Of a stretch of 64,000 nucleotides of DNA, positions 61,105-64,000 are shown one piece after another. The DNA lies in assembly GCA_949987705.1 (NCBI GenBank), contig OX465281.1:84162543-84226542 (forward strand), written 5' to 3'. This DNA is from Thereva unica. Lineage: Eukaryota; Arthropoda; Insecta; Diptera; Therevidae. How positions within the stretch are numbered: the first letter of the stretch is position 1; each line of letters starts with the position of its first letter. The position numbers were made by a program, and so were the translations under genes. A model generated the notes under the pieces. The model did not search any database. It was not told where the DNA came from and saw nothing but the letters and a program-made list of their open reading frames with translations.

Positions 61105-61891
61105 TAGTGCTGTGTCGTTCGCGAACGATCCGTTCGTTCTGAACGGAACAGCGTACTGAGCCAAATGAACTGGTTCACTAAGTAGTACATGCTCCGTTCT
61201 TTCGTTCAATGGTACTGCACTGGTTCAGTGGTACCATGAACGATAAGAACCAAATGTACGGGTCTCTAATGAAAAGACCTGAACTGGAATGATCTGAAAA
61301 AGAGCGAATGAATTAATGAATGATGCATACATAAAGAGTGAGATATCTTTCTCAAAGAACTTTTTTGGTTGTATTGTTGATGATATTATTCAAGATGTGA
61401 GAGATTTGGAATTTCTCTCTAATTGGAACATTTTGAAATAGATGAGAGTTGAGAAAATTTTATGAAGAATATTTAAGATTTAGGGAGAGTTCTAATTAGA
61501 TATATTATACAAATTTAAATTATTATTGGACCGTAGGAAGATTATATAAAATTTAACCAAAAGAGGAATTTAAGGGAAATAGGATTGTTTTAATTTTATT
61601 TGAATAAAATATAGGATATCTTAAGGTAAGTTAATTAGTTGAAACTGAAAGTTTGATTTTAGTAGGAAATTCATTGATTCTTATCACTAGCAAAAATCAT
61701 GTTTAGTATTTTATTGAAATATATGTGTTTGTTCGTAGTTGTGTTTTAGGGCACTCCATGTTTTGACGTTTTCACCATATTTAATGCCAATGAACCAAAT
61801 GAACGAATGAACGGATCTTTTGAATAGTTCTTTTTAGTGAGCGGAACCAAAAGAACCAGTTCACTGAAAAGAGCCATTTTGCCCACCACTA
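61105..61891. mobile_element. 787-bp non-autonomous DNA element in RTE-2
   Basis: Ends TAGTGCTGTG and, reverse complemented, TAGTGGTGGG. Subterminal regions contain many GAACGA and GAACCA/TGGTTC motifs in both orientations, as in some hAT-like MITEs. A TSD is not visible because host coding sequence was lost on the right. Confidence 0.7.
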
Positions 61892-62760
61892 CAGTCCAGC
61901 GAAGTGCATCAATAGCTACCCAGTCGGTACAATTACTTGGATATGCGGATGATGTAAACATCGTGGGAAGGTCCTTTTTGGCAGTAAAAGAAGTCTATAT
62001 CGAATTAAAAGAGGCGGCAAAGGACATAGGCCTGAAGATAAACGAAGAAAAACGAAGGTGATGCAACAATCCAGAGCAGGACAATTTAGAATTGGAAAAA
62101 ATATAACCATCGACGAACATAACCTAGAAGTAGTCGATAAAACAGTCTACCTTGGGTCTACTATCACAAAAAGAAACGAAGAAAAAGAAGAAATAATCAG
62201 ACGAATACTACTGGCTAATAGAGCCTTTTATGCCCAAAAACAAATCCTGCACTCAAGATTTGTACACAGGAAAACGAAACTCTCACTCTACAAAACAGTA
62301 ATACGATCAGTACTGTGTTATGGTAGCGAGACTTGGACTATGACCCAGGACATAGAGGAACGAGTCAACAGGTTTAAGAGGAAAATTCTCAGATGCATAA
62401 TAGGCCCAATCAGAGAGGATGGAATATGGCGAAGAAGATACAACAACGAGTTGTATGAAATTTTTGACGACCCACAACTCTCAACTTTAATAAAAATCAA
62501 CAGACTGAGACTAGCCGGCCATGTGATCAGGATGGAGGACAACCGTATCCCAAAACGGCTTATTCAGAAATTCAGATCTCCATTACGCAGAATGCAGAAA
62601 TTTCGGGAAGTAGGCCAATAGGTAGACCCAGCAGGAGATGAATAGACTCTGTGACGGCTGACGCATAGTCAATGCTCAACATCCGGAACTGGAGACATGC
62701 GGCAAGGGACCGTCAAACATGGAGAAATGCCCTAGAGGAGGGCAAGGCTCGACTTGGGCT
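61892..62760 (+). pseudogene. RTE-2 reverse transcriptase, second half
   Basis: Resumes with SASIATQSVQLLGYADDVNI, keeping the catalytic YADD, then LKEAAKDIGLKINEEK. The next frame reads IDEHNLEVVDKTVYLGSTIT, RSVLCYGSETWTMTQDIEER and INRLRLAGHVIRMEDNRIPK. The tail (NWRHAARDRQTWRN) runs to about 62760. Frameshifts near 62058 and 62620. Confidence 0.85.
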
Positions 62761-62949
62761 GTAGCGCCATTGGATGGATGGATTTGATAAAATAATTTAA
62801 CGAACAAAAATTCAAATCTGCGATATTCGCAGAAAGGGTGAGAAAAACTATAGAATTATTTTAAGCAGTCAATAACTTTGATTAGGTGGATTGTTTATAA
62901 CAATGTGATGTACAAACGGTCTTTGTCTCGATGTGATAATTTCCCTTCA

Positions 62950-63150
62950 ACGACTTAGAAAACCGATATTCATCAGAGGAAGATTATGTTCCTATTGCGG
63001 TAGTATGGTAAAAGTATCGTGTTTTTGCTTTCGGAAATTACACAGCTTGAACGAATCGATTATTCAAAAACGCCCACTGCTCGTTAATCGTAAAGGAGTT
63101 GTATCCCATCACAAGAATGCGAGACTACATGCAAGGTAAAATATTATTGG
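62950..63150 (+). pseudogene. mariner transposase fragment
   Basis: A 68-codon frame (62933-63139) includes LNESIIQKRPLLVNRKGVVS then HHKNARLHAR, clearly the mariner segment that normally carries the second catalytic Asp in a DNARPH-type motif. Here that Asp is Lys. The preceding LCSYCGSMVKVSCFC parallels the mariner region before it. Only about 200 bp remains. Confidence 0.75.
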
Positions 63151-64000
63151 AGTTTGAATAAGATATGTTAAACTACCTAGCACACTTGCCCCGTTAAACC
63201 TCTGTTTTGATCTGCTTTCTATGTTAATAAACTACATTTTGAAAATAGTGAAAAACCGTCAAGACTTTTTCAACAACCTTATTAATAGATTACAATAAAT
63301 TATATAAAACAATTTTTTCAAAGGTAAAAGTTTATTAACACCTATACGGATTTCAGACCTACTGCCTGCCCTGTATCTTTGTCTCATGTCCACCTCATTC
63401 ATTACTTTTTCTTCTTCATTATATAGAAACAATTTACTTAATTTGTTGGAACAATTATAGTTCTGTTTCCAAGCACTTTTTGATTAATGCTTTAAGTACA
63501 TCCACCTGTCTTACAGGCTGGCCTGTTGCCTTCATACGTCCTCTCGCGTTTTTATAAATGAGCTTTTGTTACAAAGCCGAACAAAACCAACAATTTTTAT
63601 TGATAGAGTACTAGATTGTAATCATTTGAATGGAGAGAGAAGGTGTTTCATTTTTAATCCAAAAAAATTAAATCTTGGTTTATACATTATGGACTACTGT
63701 TAATGATGCTTTAGGAAACTTAAGGAACATTTATAATGCGCGGGAAATAAAATAATGATACTTGAAAGTGGCCTCAGTGTCATTATGAATATTGCTAGGA
63801 GATTGCTGGCCATTTTGATAATATAAGTACTTCAAATGAACTAAAAACGATTATTTGGTACGGAAAATCTTACACCGGCAAATGAATTAACTAAATAAAT
63901 ATTGGTAATCTAAAATTAGGCTATTGAAAATATCCAAAATTAAGAGGTAGAAATGAACAATTGCGTTCTTTTATGGTTTGATATGCATGTAACTTGGCAC
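63151..64000. other. no gene recognised
   Basis: 850 bp of AT-rich sequence at the right edge with no recognised element. Confidence 0.3.

Larger units (their letters stand above)
58296..62781 (+). mobile_element. second RTE-clade LINE, interrupted by two DNA elements
   Basis: Bounded by a 13-bp TSD ATTTGATAAAATA (58283-58295 and 62782-62794) and ending in a GGAT repeat after CTGTAGCGCCATT, typical of RTE. Encodes endonuclease and reverse transcriptase in pieces. It differs in sequence from the RTE at 2452-5724 (a separate subfamily). Insertions at 58991-59572 and 61105-61891 split it; about 90 codons around the reverse transcriptase palm are missing at the second. Confidence 0.9.

Overview
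The window is eukaryotic and almost certainly from an insect. It carries one multi-exon host gene with GT-AG introns, several of only 51-68 bp. It is also filled with insect-type transposable elements: BEL/Pao, copia, RTE and CR1/jockey-like LINEs, hAT, Tc1/mariner, PIF/Harbinger-like MITEs and Helentron-like elements. There is no bacterial operon, CRISPR array, plasmid or phage. Base composition is AT-rich with many homopolymer runs.

Region 1 (1-20468, minus strand) is one BEL/Pao LTR retrotransposon whose 3' LTR lies beyond the left edge. Right to left it reads candidate 5' LTR and primer-binding site (20021-20468), leader, gag, protease-RT-RNase H, remnants of integrase, and an envelope glycoprotein resembling the Jingchuvirales (chuvirus) type. 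Three younger elements are nested in it, each with target-site duplications (TSDs): an RTE LINE in the integrase (2452-5724), a hAT transposon in gag (10003-15126) and a copia element with identical-looking LTRs in the leader (15538-19843). The BEL genes are broken by nonsense mutations, frameshifts and a deletion of the integrase core.

Region 2 (20.6-29 kb) is layered repeats: a tandem MITE dimer, a minus-strand LINE (called LINE-A here) split by a Helentron-like element that itself hosts a Harbinger-like MITE, a Tc1 remnant, a plus-strand LINE-A copy and an RTE scrap.

Region 3 (30208-42544, minus strand) is the only host gene: an EML-type (echinoderm microtubule-associated protein-like) HELP/WD40 protein. 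Ten coding exons join in phase to 642 residues and look intact. Its two large introns (5.75 and 4.19 kb) are packed with transposon debris, including a 250-bp-arm inverted repeat and a hAT nested in a hAT.

Region 4 (44-58.3 kb) is a graveyard of Helentron-like copies, LINE fragments in both orientations and several MITEs. The copy at 47678-49434 alone has four insertions, one of them a 32-bp perfect palindrome between 9-bp direct repeats. A second Helentron-like family (56743-57282) carries a tRNA-like segment.

Region 5 (58.3-64 kb) holds a second RTE LINE with a 13-bp TSD, interrupted by two unrelated DNA elements, then a mariner transposase scrap and unassigned AT-rich DNA.

The most informative signals are the two Helentron-like families that share a 3' terminus, the BEL element with a chuvirus-type envelope, the tiny palindromic insertion, and the complete EML gene whose first coding exon seems to hold only five coding bases.
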